NCBI RefSeq assembly: GCF_025336485.1
Contig: NZ_JAODAB010000003.1
Coordinates: 186,001-250,000, forward strand
DNA length: 64,000 nucleotides
Direction of reading: 5' to 3'
Source: Pseudomonas citri
Lineage (GTDB): Bacteria > Pseudomonadota > Gammaproteobacteria > Pseudomonadales > Pseudomonadaceae
Notes under the pieces: generated by a model
What the model was told of the DNA's origin: nothing
What the model saw: only the letters and a program-made list of their open reading frames with translations
The model's database searches: none
Translations under genes and position numbers: made by a program
Part shown: in pieces, positions 54,991-63,083 of the stretch
How positions within the stretch are numbered: the stretch's first letter is position 1
How the letters are laid out: the number at the start of each line of letters is the position of its first letter

Positions 54991-54999
54991 GGATTTGCC

Positions 55000-56313
55000 A
55001 TGAACCGTCCGGCGCGTCGTGCGACGCTGACCATTGCCTTGTGCTTCATCGTTGCGTTGATCGAAGGTTTCGACCTGCAGTCTGCCGGTACCGCGGCGGC
55101 GGGCCTGCGGCAGACGTTTGCCCTGGACCCGAAGATGATGGGCTGGGTGTTCAGTGCCGGGATCATCGGCCTGCTACCGGGCGCATTCTTCGGGGGGTGG
55201 ATCGCTGATCGCATCGGCCGCAAGAAAATCCTCGTCGGTGCCGTGTTGTTGTTTGGTCTGTTCTCCCTGAGTACCGCGTGGGTCGAACAGTTTTCCAGCC
55301 TGCTCTGGGTGCGTTTCATGACCGGCCTGGGCCTGGGCGCCGCCCTGCCCAACCTGATCGCCTTGTGCGCCGAGGCCGTAGGTGAAGAACGCCGCGGCAC
55401 GGCCATCAGCATGATGTACGCCGGTGTGCCGCTGGGTGGAGCCTTGGCGGCGGTGGTGGCGATGCTGTTCGGCGAGCACTGGCAGATGACGTTCTTCATT
55501 GGCGGGCTGGCCCCGTTGCTGGTGGTGCCGCTGATGCTGCTGTGGCTGCCGGAATCCAGTGCCTTTCGCCAGGCACAAGATGCCGCTGGCCAAGGGCGCA
55601 ATTCCGCCAGCCAGGCATTGTTCGGCGAAGGCCGCAGCCGCACCACCCTCGCCCTCTGGCTGGGCTACTTTTTCACCCTGACGGTGATGTACATGCTGCT
55701 CAACTGGCTGCCGTCGCTGCTGCTGGAACAAGGTTTCAGCAAACCCCAGGCTGGCCTGGTGCAGATGCTGTTCAACATCGGCGGCACCCTCGGTTCGTTG
55801 CTGGGCGGCCTGTTACTGGACCGCTGCAACGGGATCAAGGTGGTGCTGTTCGTCTACGCCGGATTGCTGAGCGCGCTGGCCGGCGTGGGTTTGTCGGTCG
55901 GTATCGTGCCGATGGGCATCGCCGGGTTCGCAGCCGGGTTGTTCGTCATGGCCGCGCAATTGGTCCTCTACGCCCTGGCGCCACCCTCCTACCCCACGGC
56001 CGTCCGTGCCACGGGCGTAGGTGCGGCGGTAGCGATCGGACGCTTGGGTTCGGTGGCTGGGCCCTTGGCCGCGGGACAGATCCTCGCCGCCGGCGCGGGG
56101 ACCACAGGCGTGCTGCTGGCGACATCGCCCGGGCTGCTGATCGCTGCAGTGGCGGCGATCAGCGTGATGGTCCGGTCTGTGTCGGCGCAAGCAAGACCTT
56201 TGGAAGCAAGACCTTTGGAAGCAAGACCTTTGGAAGCAAGACCTTTGGAAGCAACGCCTGAGAAGGCAAGGTCTGTGGGCAAGGCCTGTGGGAGCAAGGC
56301 TTGCCCGCGATGA
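55000..56313 (+). CDS. MFS aromatic-acid transporter with a REPIN-derived C-terminal tail
   Basis: 437 residues of the aromatic acid:H+ symporter family (PcaK/MhpT-like) with 12 membrane helices. Signature loops are GGWIADRIGRKKILVGAV and the early acidic span LIEGFDLQSAG. It should import hydroxycinnamate or vanillate-type acids. The last helix ends near residue 394. The final about 40 residues (SAQ, ARPLE repeated four times, then a Lys/Cys/Arg-rich end) are encoded by tandem copies of a REPIN arm plus the REPIN itself, and the stop codon lies inside the REPIN. The ancestral gene probably ended near residue 396. Confidence 0.88.
   Translation: MNRPARRATLTIALCFIVALIEGFDLQSAGTAAAGLRQTFALDPKMMGWVFSAGIIGLLPGAFFGGWIADRIGRKKILVGAVLLFGLFSLSTAWVEQFSSLLWVRFMTGLGLGAALPNLIALCAEAVGEERRGTAISMMYAGVPLGGALAAVVAMLFGEHWQMTFFIGGLAPLLVVPLMLLWLPESSAFRQAQDAAGQGRNSASQALFGEGRSRTTLALWLGYFFTLTVMYMLLNWLPSLLLEQGFSKPQAGLVQMLFNIGGTLGSLLGGLLLDRCNGIKVVLFVYAGLLSALAGVGLSVGIVPMGIAGFAAGLFVMAAQLVLYALAPPSYPTAVRATGVGAAVAIGRLGSVAGPLAAGQILAAGAGTTGVLLATSPGLLIAAVAAISVMVRSVSAQARPLEARPLEARPLEARPLEATPEKARSVGKACGSKACPR
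56189..56248. repeat. Four perfect 15-base repeats in the 3' end of the MFS gene
   Basis: AAGCAAGACCTTTGG occurs four times head to tail (56189, 56204, 56219, 56234), then decays through AAGCAACGCCTGAG and AAGGCAAGGTCTGTGG into the outer arm of the REPIN at 56287. The unit resembles that arm (GGAGCAAGGCTT). In the gene's frame it encodes ARPLE repeats. Confidence 0.95.
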
Positions 56314-56376
56314 ACGATAACGCGGTCCGACTGTTGGACCGCGATGCGGCTATCGCGAGCAAGCTTTGCTCCCACA
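56287..56376. repeat. REPIN overlapping the end of the MFS gene
   Basis: TGTGGGAGCAAGGCTTGCCC at 56287 pairs with CGCGAGCAAGCTTTGCTCCC, ending CACA at 56376. The inner repeat is GCGGTCC / GGACCGC. The MFS stop codon (56311-56313) is within its left REP. Confidence 0.9.
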
Positions 56377-56404
56377 ATGATCACACCCGCATGCCGGGAC
56401 GGAC

Positions 56405-57352
56405 TCAGAACTGATGCAACCAGTTCAACACCAGCTTGTTGCCCTCGGTGCGGTTCTCGGCGTCCTGCTCGAAGTAAGCATTGACAGACAACACGTCCTC
56501 CTTGCGAAACACGTAGTTGAAACCCGGCCCGATGGCCCAGACTTTCTCCCGCCGCCCGCTGACATCGTGGCCGTCGACCTGGGTGTCAGTGAACTGCTTG
56601 AGCCAGTAGCCATTGAGGCCCACGCTCAGCCGGTCGGTCAGCGCGTATTGCAGCGTCAGGTTAGCGTGCAGGGCTTGACCAGCCTGGGTATCGGAGACAT
56701 CGCCGAAACTTGCCGAGGGGTCGTCGTTCTTGCCATTCCACAGGTACATGAAGCGCCCGCTGGCCGACCATTTCGGCGTAAACCAGTAAGTGGCGGCGTA
56801 ATACGGGTTGAATGACCAGAAATTGCTGCCCGGGTTGATTGAGCGATGCCGGTCGTAGGCACCCACCGGCATCGACACATCCACCTCGACCCGTTGGGTC
56901 AACAACGGGCTACCATCGGCCCGCGTCAATGTGGGCAGTTGCAGGAAGCCGCCCACCACCAGGTCGCCAAAGCCTGCCCGTGAACTCAAAGCAGCGTTGT
57001 CCAGCCCGTCGTCCACATCCACATAGGCCAGGGACGTGTTGATCAGCGTGAAACCTGGCATCGCACCGTTGGCCCAGGGTTGGCCTACGTAGATGATCTG
57101 GGTGGTCGGTGCAAACACCTCCACGGTTTGCTTGGGCAACGGCAGTTTATCGCCGTGTGCATCGTTGAACCGATTGGCCTTGGAGTACGTGAGGTATTCC
57201 TCCAGGTACCAGCCGGGGCCGGCCGGCGCGGGGGAGCCATCATAGAAACTGGTGCTGCCCAGGTTGACACCCGGCAGGTCGTACGCATGAACGAGGGGCG
57301 ACAGCGCGGCCAGAATCGGGGCAGCAGCCATCCGCAAGATAGGCTTGGGCAT
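56405..57352 (-). CDS. Outer-membrane transporter of the phenol MetA-pathway/SphA-like family
   Basis: 315 residues with a signal peptide (1-23, ending LVHAY) and a beta-barrel pattern ending LVLNWLHQF. Segments YYAATYWFTPKWSASGRFMYLWNGKNDDP and LTLQYALTDRLSVGLNGYWL match the family of outer-membrane proteins found in aromatic degradation clusters. It probably helps uptake of hydrophobic phenolic compounds such as coniferyl alcohol. A CA motif precedes the start. It follows calA on the same strand, 76 bases away, and may share its transcript. Confidence 0.85.
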   Translation of the reverse strand: MPKPILRMAAAPILAALSPLVHAYDLPGVNLGSTSFYDGSPAPAGPGWYLEEYLTYSKANRFNDAHGDKLPLPKQTVEVFAPTTQIIYVGQPWANGAMPGFTLINTSLAYVDVDDGLDNAALSSRAGFGDLVVGGFLQLPTLTRADGSPLLTQRVEVDVSMPVGAYDRHRSINPGSNFWSFNPYYAATYWFTPKWSASGRFMYLWNGKNDDPSASFGDVSDTQAGQALHANLTLQYALTDRLSVGLNGYWLKQFTDTQVDGHDVSGRREKVWAIGPGFNYVFRKEDVLSVNAYFEQDAENRTEGNKLVLNWLHQF

Positions 57353-57365
57353 CTTGTAGGTCCTG

Positions 57366-57380
57366 TATTTTTGTTGTTAT
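57366..57380 (-). promoter_or_regulatory. Hfq/Crc CA motif of the SphA-like gene
   Basis: On the minus strand ATAACAACAAAAATA lies 13 bases before the start codon, next to the AGGA ribosome site. Confidence 0.6.
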
Positions 57381-57428
57381 CGCAGGCCCGGCATCGCACG
57401 CACGATGCCGGGTTACATCAACGCGTCG

Positions 57429-58196
57429 TTACACGTAGGTCGCCGCCAACCCGCCATCCACCGGCAGGTTGATGCCGTTGACCCAGCGCGCGGCATCGCT
57501 GCAAAGAAAGGCGATGACCGCCGCCACTTCATCGGCCAGGGCCGGGCGCTTCATGCGGTGGCTGTCCTGGGCGACCCGTTCCTCGCCGAGCATGCTGACG
57601 AAGTCTCCGAGGATCGGCGTGAACACCGGCCCCGGCGCCACACAGTTGACCCGCACGGAATGCTCGGCAAACCACTGTTGCGACTTCTGGAACGTCCAGA
57701 CGATCAACGCTTCCTTGAAGTACTGGTAACAGGTGGCCTGCTCCACAGGATGGTCGGCAAGCCATCGCTGCCCCGCCTCGTAGGTCGGGGTAGCGGCGAG
57801 GGCTTTGTGCAGCGCCAGGCGCTCCGGCCATTGAGCCCCAAGGATCGAGGCAACGTTGACGATGCTGCCGCCCGGCGCCATGCGCGGCAGCAAGGACTCG
57901 GTGAGATGGCGCAGGCCCAGATAGTTAACCTTTGCCACCGCTTGCACCGGCGCGGTCCCCGGCACGCCGGCCACGTTGCACAGTCCATCGATCCGCTCGG
58001 GCAGGCGCGCCACCAGGGTCGCGATGCTGTCCGGGTCGCCCAGGTCAGCCTGGAAAAAACCCTCTACCGTCAGTTGGGGTTCATGGCGATCGACACCGAT
58101 CACCCGGGCCCCCTGGAAACGCGCCAGGCGTGCCAGCTCCGCGCCGATCCCGGAAGCCACGCCCGTGACGACCAGGGTTTTGTTGTGCAGGTTCAT
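57429..58196 (-). CDS. calA: Coniferyl-alcohol dehydrogenase
   Basis: 255 residues, the same length as CalA of Pseudomonas sp. HR199, of the short-chain dehydrogenase family. The cofactor loop is [12 protein letters not shown], then [23 protein letters not shown], the catalytic [11 protein letters not shown] (Tyr-x-x-x-Lys) and [15 protein letters not shown] at the end. It oxidises coniferyl alcohol to coniferaldehyde with NAD+. The start at 58196 has GAGGGC upstream, within an AACAATAAGAG context. It is transcribed in the same direction as the aldehyde dehydrogenase gene 35 bases upstream. Confidence 0.92.
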   Translation of the reverse strand: MNLHNKTLVVTGVASGIGAELARLARFQGARVIGVDRHEPQLTVEGFFQADLGDPDSIATLVARLPERIDGLCNVAGVPGTAPVQAVAKVNYLGLRHLTESLLPRMAPGGSIVNVASILGAQWPERLALHKALAATPTYEAGQRWLADHPVEQATCYQYFKEALIVWTFQKSQQWFAEHSVRVNCVAPGPVFTPILGDFVSMLGEERVAQDSHRMKRPALADEVAAVIAFLCSDAARWVNGINLPVDGGLAATYV

Positions 58197-58206
58197 GTTC
58201 AGCCCT

Positions 58207-58220
58207 CTTATTGTTGTGTA
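58207..58220 (-). promoter_or_regulatory. Hfq/Crc CA motif of calA
   Basis: On the minus strand TACACAACAATAAG runs directly into the GAGGG ribosome site of calA. Confidence 0.55.
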
Positions 58221-58231
58221 GGCAAGTCGCT

Positions 58232-59704
58232 TCAGAACGGATAGATCGGTGCGGTGTTTTTCACCGTGACCCATTGCCATTGGGTGTACTCGTCCCAGTC
58301 TGCCGGGCCGCCGACGCTGCCGCCGTTGCCCGAGGCGCCGCGCCCACCGAACGGGTTGACGCATTCATCGGCGACCGTCTGGTCGTTGATGTGCAGCATG
58401 CCGCATTGCAGCCGTTCGCCCATGGCCATCGCCCGGCCCACCGAGGGCGAAATGATTGCCGCCGACAAACCGTACTCGGTGCGGTTGGCCAGCTCGATGG
58501 CTTCGTCATCGCTGGCGAAACTGACCACGGTCGCCACGGGGCCGAAGACTTCCTCGTCGAAAGCACGCATGCCTGGCTTCACACCACTGAGCACGGTCGG
58601 TTGATAGAACAACCGCTCGTATTCGCCGCCGGTTTCCAATCGGGCCCCGGCGCGCAGGGTGTCGGTGACAATGTCATGTGCCCGCTGCAACTGCCGTTGA
58701 TTGATCAACGGCCCCAGCGCCGCTTCGCCCTGGGCGGCGTTGCCAACGGTCAAGGCGCGAGCCTTTTCCACCAGTTTGGCGGTCAGTGCCTTGGCGATGG
58801 ATTCATGGACGAGGATCAACCCGGTCGCCATGCAGATCTGCCCCTGGTGCAGCCAGGCCCCCCAGGCCGCGTTCCGAGCCGCGAGGTCGAGATCGGCATC
58901 CTCAAGAACGATCAACGGGTTCTTGCCGCCCAACTCCAGCGCCACCTTCTTCAGGTTGCGCCCAGCCACTTCAGCGACCTTGCGCCCGGCGCCGGTCGAG
59001 CCGGTAAAGGCGATCATGCGCACGTTCGGGTCGCGGCACAGCGCCTCACCGGCGTCCGCCCCACCGGGCAACACTTGCAATACGCCCTTGGGCAGCCCCG
59101 CCGCCTCGAACAACCGGGCGATAAGGAAACCGCCGCTCACCGGCGTCTGCGGATCGGGCTTGAGCACCACCGCATTGCCGGCCGCCAGGGCCGGCGCCAC
59201 GGAGCGCATGGACAGCACCAGGGGAAAGTTGAACGGCGAAATCACTCCCACCACGCCATGGGGCTGGCGCCGTGCATAGGACAGGCGCCCGGCCTCGCTG
59301 GGCAGCACCAGCCCGTGGCCCTGGGACAGCATGCCCGCGGCCTGATGCAGCAGCACGATGGCTTCGCGCACCTCATGTTGTCCCTTGAAGAATGCGGCGC
59401 CCGTCTCCCTGGCGACGTACAGCGCCAATTCGTCGAAGGCGTTCTCGGCGACATCGGCGGCCTTGCGAAAGATCGCCGCGCGCTGCCGCGGCCCCAGCGC
59501 CGCCCACGCCGGCTGTGCCTGGGCGGCGTCGTGGCTGGCCTTGGCGATGTCAGCCGCGTCCGCCGTGGCGCTGCGCATCATTCGCTCACCGGTGGCCGGC
59601 TCGATGATCGTTTGCAGCGGGCCCGAGGCAGGCACCCAGTCACCATTGAACATACATTCCGACTCGATCACCTGGGACAGCAGGTGGCTTTTGGATGCAG
59701 ACAT
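58232..59704 (-). CDS. Benzaldehyde-type aldehyde dehydrogenase, probably for coniferaldehyde
   Basis: 490 residues of the NAD-dependent aldehyde dehydrogenase superfamily, nearest the benzaldehyde dehydrogenase (XylC/AreC) branch. The nucleophile is Cys291 in [14 protein letters not shown], and the base is the Glu of [13 protein letters not shown]. The gene precedes calA, so oxidation of coniferaldehyde to ferulate is the expected step, although the sequence does not resemble the published CalB enzyme. A sigma54 promoter and a CA motif lie upstream. It is the first gene of the transcript that includes calA and perhaps the SphA-like gene. Confidence 0.88.
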   Translation of the reverse strand: MSASKSHLLSQVIESECMFNGDWVPASGPLQTIIEPATGERMMRSATADAADIAKASHDAAQAQPAWAALGPRQRAAIFRKAADVAENAFDELALYVARETGAAFFKGQHEVREAIVLLHQAAGMLSQGHGLVLPSEAGRLSYARRQPHGVVGVISPFNFPLVLSMRSVAPALAAGNAVVLKPDPQTPVSGGFLIARLFEAAGLPKGVLQVLPGGADAGEALCRDPNVRMIAFTGSTGAGRKVAEVAGRNLKKVALELGGKNPLIVLEDADLDLAARNAAWGAWLHQGQICMATGLILVHESIAKALTAKLVEKARALTVGNAAQGEAALGPLINQRQLQRAHDIVTDTLRAGARLETGGEYERLFYQPTVLSGVKPGMRAFDEEVFGPVATVVSFASDDEAIELANRTEYGLSAAIISPSVGRAMAMGERLQCGMLHINDQTVADECVNPFGGRGASGNGGSVGGPADWDEYTQWQWVTVKNTAPIYPF

Positions 59705-59718
59705 TTAAAACTCCCGGC

Positions 59719-59731
59719 TCTTTGTTGTTGT
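59719..59731 (-). promoter_or_regulatory. Hfq/Crc CA motif of the benzaldehyde dehydrogenase gene
   Basis: On the minus strand ACAACAACAAAGA lies 14 bases before the start codon and just before the GGGAG ribosome site. Confidence 0.6.
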
Positions 59732-59782
59732 CATCGTTTGCCGCCCCGTGAGGGGCCGACGCAAACGCCGTGCAACGACCTG

Positions 59783-59799
59783 AGCAAGCGCTGTGCCGG
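59783..59799 (-). promoter_or_regulatory. Sigma54 (-24/-12) promoter of the aldehyde dehydrogenase-calA genes
   Basis: On the minus strand CCGGCACAGCGCTTGCT matches the TGGCACG-N4-TTGCW consensus at GGCAC and TTGCT with correct spacing. Transcription would start near 59771, about 65 bases before the gene. The gene for a sigma54 activator is divergent from it. Confidence 0.8.
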
Positions 59800-59909
59800 T
59801 TTTTGTCCGCAGGCCTTGATAAACCGGGTGCAAGGCTCTGGATCAAGGTTTTTCGGCCGCCACTTCGCCCCGGCACCATCGCCCGGCCTGGCCGCTGACC
59901 AGTCACCGC

Positions 59910-59925
59910 TTGTTCAATTGATAAA
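59910..59925. promoter_or_regulatory. Upstream activating site for the DmpR/XylR-class activator
   Basis: TTGTTCAATTGATAAA matches the palindromic TTGATCAATTGATCAA site of DmpR/MopR-type activators at 14 of 16 bases. It lies about 120 bases upstream of the sigma54 promoter and 65 bases before the activator gene, so it could serve both. Confidence 0.65.
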
Positions 59926-59982
59926 GTTATGCTTAATAACTATCTCGCCAGATGATCATTTCGATCAGTCGCCACCAGGGGC

Positions 59983-59997
59983 AATAACAATGAACAA
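59983..59997 (+). promoter_or_regulatory. Hfq/Crc CA motif over the activator start codon
   Basis: AATAACAATGAACAA includes the ATG at 59990 and follows the AGGGG ribosome site. It could allow catabolite control of the activator itself. Confidence 0.5.
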
Positions 59998-61765
59998 TCC
60001 CCACTGCCCGTTGCCGGACCACCGTGTCGCCACCGAGCATTTCCATCCGCGCGGCGACAGCAACGAGCTGACCGACAGCAGTTCGCCCACGCCCGCCGAA
60101 CTCACCGACTGCCTGTTTTTCTCTCCGGACGATGGCCGCATCTGGCTCAACGACCAGCGCATGCTGTTGCTGCACAGCTCATCCTTCGGCGCGTTGCGCC
60201 GGGAAATCATCGAACGCCAGGGGCTGGAGCAGGCCCGGGGCATGCTCACCCGCACCGGCTACGCCTCCGGCGCCCGGGACGCGCGGCTGATCCGCGAACG
60301 CTGGCCCCAGGCCGATGCCGCGGCGGTGTTTCGTGCCGGCACGCACCTGCATACCCTCGAAGGCATGACCAAGGTCGAGCCGCTGCATTTCAAGTTCGAC
60401 GCCGACTCGGGGTTCTATGACGGGGAGTTTCTCTGGCATCACTCCTGCGAAGCCGACGAACATGTCGCGGCCTATGGCACGGGGCAGGATCCGGTGTGCT
60501 GGACGGAACTGGGCTACGCCATCGGTTTCGTCAGCGGGCTGTTCGGGCAGTTGGTGATTTTCCACGAAGTGGAATGCCGGGGCATGGGCCATGAGCGTTG
60601 CCGGGTCGTCGGCAAGACCGCCGAGCAATGGGGTGACATCGAGCAGGACCTGAATTACCTCAATGCCTCGCAGCCAGCGACCGTTGCCCGTTCCGACAGT
60701 CGCTGCTCAGGTATGGCCGGAACCACCCCGCTGCCGGACAGCGAACAGCCGCTGATCGGTGCCAGTGCCGCCTTCAATACCGCGACCCAAGCCTTGCAAC
60801 GGGTGGCCCTGACCCCCGCCACGGTGCTGGTCAGCGGCGAATCCGGCGTGGGCAAGGAGCTGTTCGCCCGCCAGTTGCACCAATTGAGTCGTCGTCGCGA
60901 AGGTCCGTTCATTGCCCTTAACTGCGCAGCCATCCCGGACAACCTGATCGAAGCCGAACTGTTCGGCGTCGAACGCGGCGCCTATACCGGCGCCACGCAT
61001 TCTCGCCCCGGACGTTTCGAACGGGCTCAGGGTGGCACGCTGTTCCTCGATGAGATCACCTGCCTGAGCCTCGCCGGCCAGGGCAAATTGCTGCGCGCCC
61101 TGCAGGAGCGGGAAATCGAACGGATCGGCGGCACACACGGTATCAAGGTCGACGTGCGCGTGGTGGCCGCCACCAACATCGACCTGCGCCAGGCCGTGGC
61201 GGACGGCGAGTTCCGCGAAGACCTGTTCTACCGACTCAACGTCTACCCCATCGCCCTGCCGCCCTTGCGCGAGCGGCGTGACGACATCCCGTTGCTGATC
61301 AATGCCTTTCTCAAGCGCTTTTGCCAGGAATACGGTCGCACGCCGATGGGACTGACCATGCGTGCCTTGAAGGTCCTGCTGCGCTACGACTTTCCGGGCA
61401 ACGTGCGGGAATTGCAGAACCTCATCGAGCGAGGCCTGATCGCCAGCGAAGAAGGCCAGGCGATTGACCTGCCCCACCTGTTTCGCAATGAGCAACTGCC
61501 GGTGGATGCGTATGGCGTCGACCTGCATGGCGGTCTCTCGCCAATCGACCTGGTCCACCACGAGGCTACGCAAAAACCGGCGTTGCTCCAGTCCCTCAGC
61601 CAGTTGGATGCCGAATTCTCCATTGACGGCCTGGAATCACGCTTGATCAACGAAGCCTTGCAACTGAGCAGCGGCAACCTCGCGGCGGCCGCCCGCTCGC
61701 TGGGGCTGAGCCGGGCCCAGTTCGCCTATCGCTTGAAAAAACACCGGCGTGGCAGTCAGGGCTGA
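59990..61765 (+). CDS. DmpR/XylR-class sigma54 activator with V4R sensor (EugR-like)
   Basis: 591 residues. The XylR_N sensor spans about 35-135 ([20 protein letters not shown]) and V4R about 145-210 ([35 protein letters not shown]). The AAA+ domain spans about 255-490, with Walker A GESGVGKE near 283, the sigma54 loop present as GAYTGA near 330 and Walker [10 protein letters not shown] Fis-type helix-turn-helix ends the protein. V4R proteins bind aromatic effectors directly; here coniferyl alcohol or a related phenylpropanoid is likely. The ATG at 59990 is chosen; the frame stays open to 58211 only as antisense of the neighbouring gene. Confidence 0.93.
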   Translation: MNNPHCPLPDHRVATEHFHPRGDSNELTDSSSPTPAELTDCLFFSPDDGRIWLNDQRMLLLHSSSFGALRREIIERQGLEQARGMLTRTGYASGARDARLIRERWPQADAAAVFRAGTHLHTLEGMTKVEPLHFKFDADSGFYDGEFLWHHSCEADEHVAAYGTGQDPVCWTELGYAIGFVSGLFGQLVIFHEVECRGMGHERCRVVGKTAEQWGDIEQDLNYLNASQPATVARSDSRCSGMAGTTPLPDSEQPLIGASAAFNTATQALQRVALTPATVLVSGESGVGKELFARQLHQLSRRREGPFIALNCAAIPDNLIEAELFGVERGAYTGATHSRPGRFERAQGGTLFLDEITCLSLAGQGKLLRALQEREIERIGGTHGIKVDVRVVAATNIDLRQAVADGEFREDLFYRLNVYPIALPPLRERRDDIPLLINAFLKRFCQEYGRTPMGLTMRALKVLLRYDFPGNVRELQNLIERGLIASEEGQAIDLPHLFRNEQLPVDAYGVDLHGGLSPIDLVHHEATQKPALLQSLSQLDAEFSIDGLESRLINEALQLSSGNLAAAARSLGLSRAQFAYRLKKHRRGSQG

Positions 61766-62164
61766 ACACAACAAAACGGTGGAAACCCAATGCTGTGGGA
61801 GCAAGCTTGCTCGCGATGACTGAGGCACATTCAGCATAATTGCAAGCTGCCCCACCGCCATCGCGAGCAAGCTTTGCTCCCACGGACCTGAGCGATGCGC
61901 AGAACTCACCCACACCACAATTCCCTGTGGGAGCAAAGCTTGCTCGCGATGGCGGCGCCGGATGCCCACAAAACCTGCATTTTTCATGCTCTTGTCACGA
62001 TGCCAACGGACTTATTCGCCCGAAAATGAATCCCACTCCTTGAGGAGTGTCCCAAACGGTACCCAACGGTGTCGTCCAGGGGATTTCAAAAGAGCGTGAA
62101 TACCATTGCCCCAGCGGGGCAAAAATTGCGCATCATAGGCGCCGTCCGCTCAAGGGAGATTTAC
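61766..62164. other. REPIN plus single REP region between the activator and CAP genes
   Basis: No gene. A REPIN occupies 61794-61882 (TGTGGGAGCAAGCTTGCTCG and its inverse), and a further lone REP lies at 61925-61951 (CTGTGGGAGCAAAGCTTGCT). The remaining 200 bases hold the promoter of the CAP-domain gene; no elements are clear. Confidence 0.8.
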
Positions 62165-63016
62165 ATGCGTGCCATTTCATCCGCCATGCGTCTTGTCGTG
62201 CTGTCACTCGGGCTGGCATTCGCCGCCGGGGCTGCAGCCACCGAAGAGACGCAGTTGGTCGAGTCCATCAACCTTTACCGCAGCCAATCCCAGAGTTGCG
62301 CCGGCCAAGCCTCGCTGGAGCTGCCGCCACTGGCGATGGATTCGCGGCTGATCCTGTCGGCCAATGGCATCGGCGACTTGCAACAGGCACTGGCACAGGC
62401 TTCCTACCCGATGGTCAACGTGCAGGCCATCAGCCTGTCCGGGCCACGGGACGCCCAGGCCGCGATGAAGGCGGTGCAAGAGAGCTTCTGCCAGGTGGTG
62501 CTGGACCCACAGTTCGTCGACATCGGCGTCAGCCGCCTGGATCGCGAATGGCGCATCGTGCTGGCACGCCCGCTGTTGTCGGCGCGCCTGGGGGACTGGC
62601 AAGCCGAGGGCCAGAAGCTGCTCAAGCTGATCAACAGCGCCCGCGCCCAACCACGCCGCTGCGGAACCGAAGCCTTCGCGGCCACCACGCCGCTGACCTG
62701 GAACGCCACCCTGGCCCTGGCCGCCGTGACCCACGCCCGCTCGATGGCCAACAACAATTTTTTCGATCACAAGGACCGCGACAATCGCATGCCCGGCGAC
62801 CGTGCCGAGCTGGCCGGTTACCTGGGCCAGTTGATCGGCGAGAACATCGCCGCCGGACAAGACACCGCGCTCAAGGTCGTGGACGGCTGGCTGGCAAGCC
62901 CGGGGCACTGCGCCAACCTGATGAACCCACAGTTCCGCGAACTGGGCGCCGGTTATGCGGTGGACCCGAAAAGCGATGCGGGGATCTATTGGACGGCGAT
63001 GTTCGGTACTCAATAG
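62165..63016 (+). CDS. Secreted CAP-domain (SCP-like) protein
   Basis: 283 residues with a signal peptide (1-24). An N-terminal region of about 130 residues precedes a C-terminal CAP domain (about 145-280): LIKSAR-like LINSARAQPRRCG, the histidine segment AAVTHARSMANNNFFDHKD, GENIAAGQDTA and SPGHCANLMNPQFRELGAGY. Bacterial CAP proteins are extracytoplasmic and of unknown activity. The N-terminal half is not recognised and could be a separate domain. The start at 62165 gives the signal peptide. Confidence 0.87.
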   Translation: MRAISSAMRLVVLSLGLAFAAGAAATEETQLVESINLYRSQSQSCAGQASLELPPLAMDSRLILSANGIGDLQQALAQASYPMVNVQAISLSGPRDAQAAMKAVQESFCQVVLDPQFVDIGVSRLDREWRIVLARPLLSARLGDWQAEGQKLLKLINSARAQPRRCGTEAFAATTPLTWNATLALAAVTHARSMANNNFFDHKDRDNRMPGDRAELAGYLGQLIGENIAAGQDTALKVVDGWLASPGHCANLMNPQFRELGAGYAVDPKSDAGIYWTAMFGTQ

Positions 63017-63030
63017 CCGTTTCCCAATAA

Positions 63031-63059
63031 AAAACGCCGCTCAACCGAGCGGCGTTTTT
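63031..63059. terminator. Bidirectional terminator between the CAP gene and mqo
   Basis: AAAACGCCGCTC pairs with GAGCGGCGTTTT around AACC. T-runs on both strands serve the two convergent genes. Confidence 0.9.
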
Positions 63060-63083
63060 CTACCTCACCTGACAGCGTCCGGT

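Larger units (their letters stand above)
54690..54999. other. AT-rich divergent control region between the porin and MFS genes
   Basis: No gene. A markedly AT-rich core (about 54795-54950) must hold the promoters of both genes. I found no sigma54 consensus, unlike the region before the benzaldehyde dehydrogenase gene, so these two genes may be controlled otherwise. Hfq/Crc motifs occur at both ends. Confidence 0.5.

Noticed and set aside
58211..61765. Single 1184-codon frame running through the V4R activator
   Set aside because: The first 590 codons are only antisense to the aldehyde dehydrogenase and intergenic DNA. The true start at 59990 has a ribosome site and the normal N terminus.
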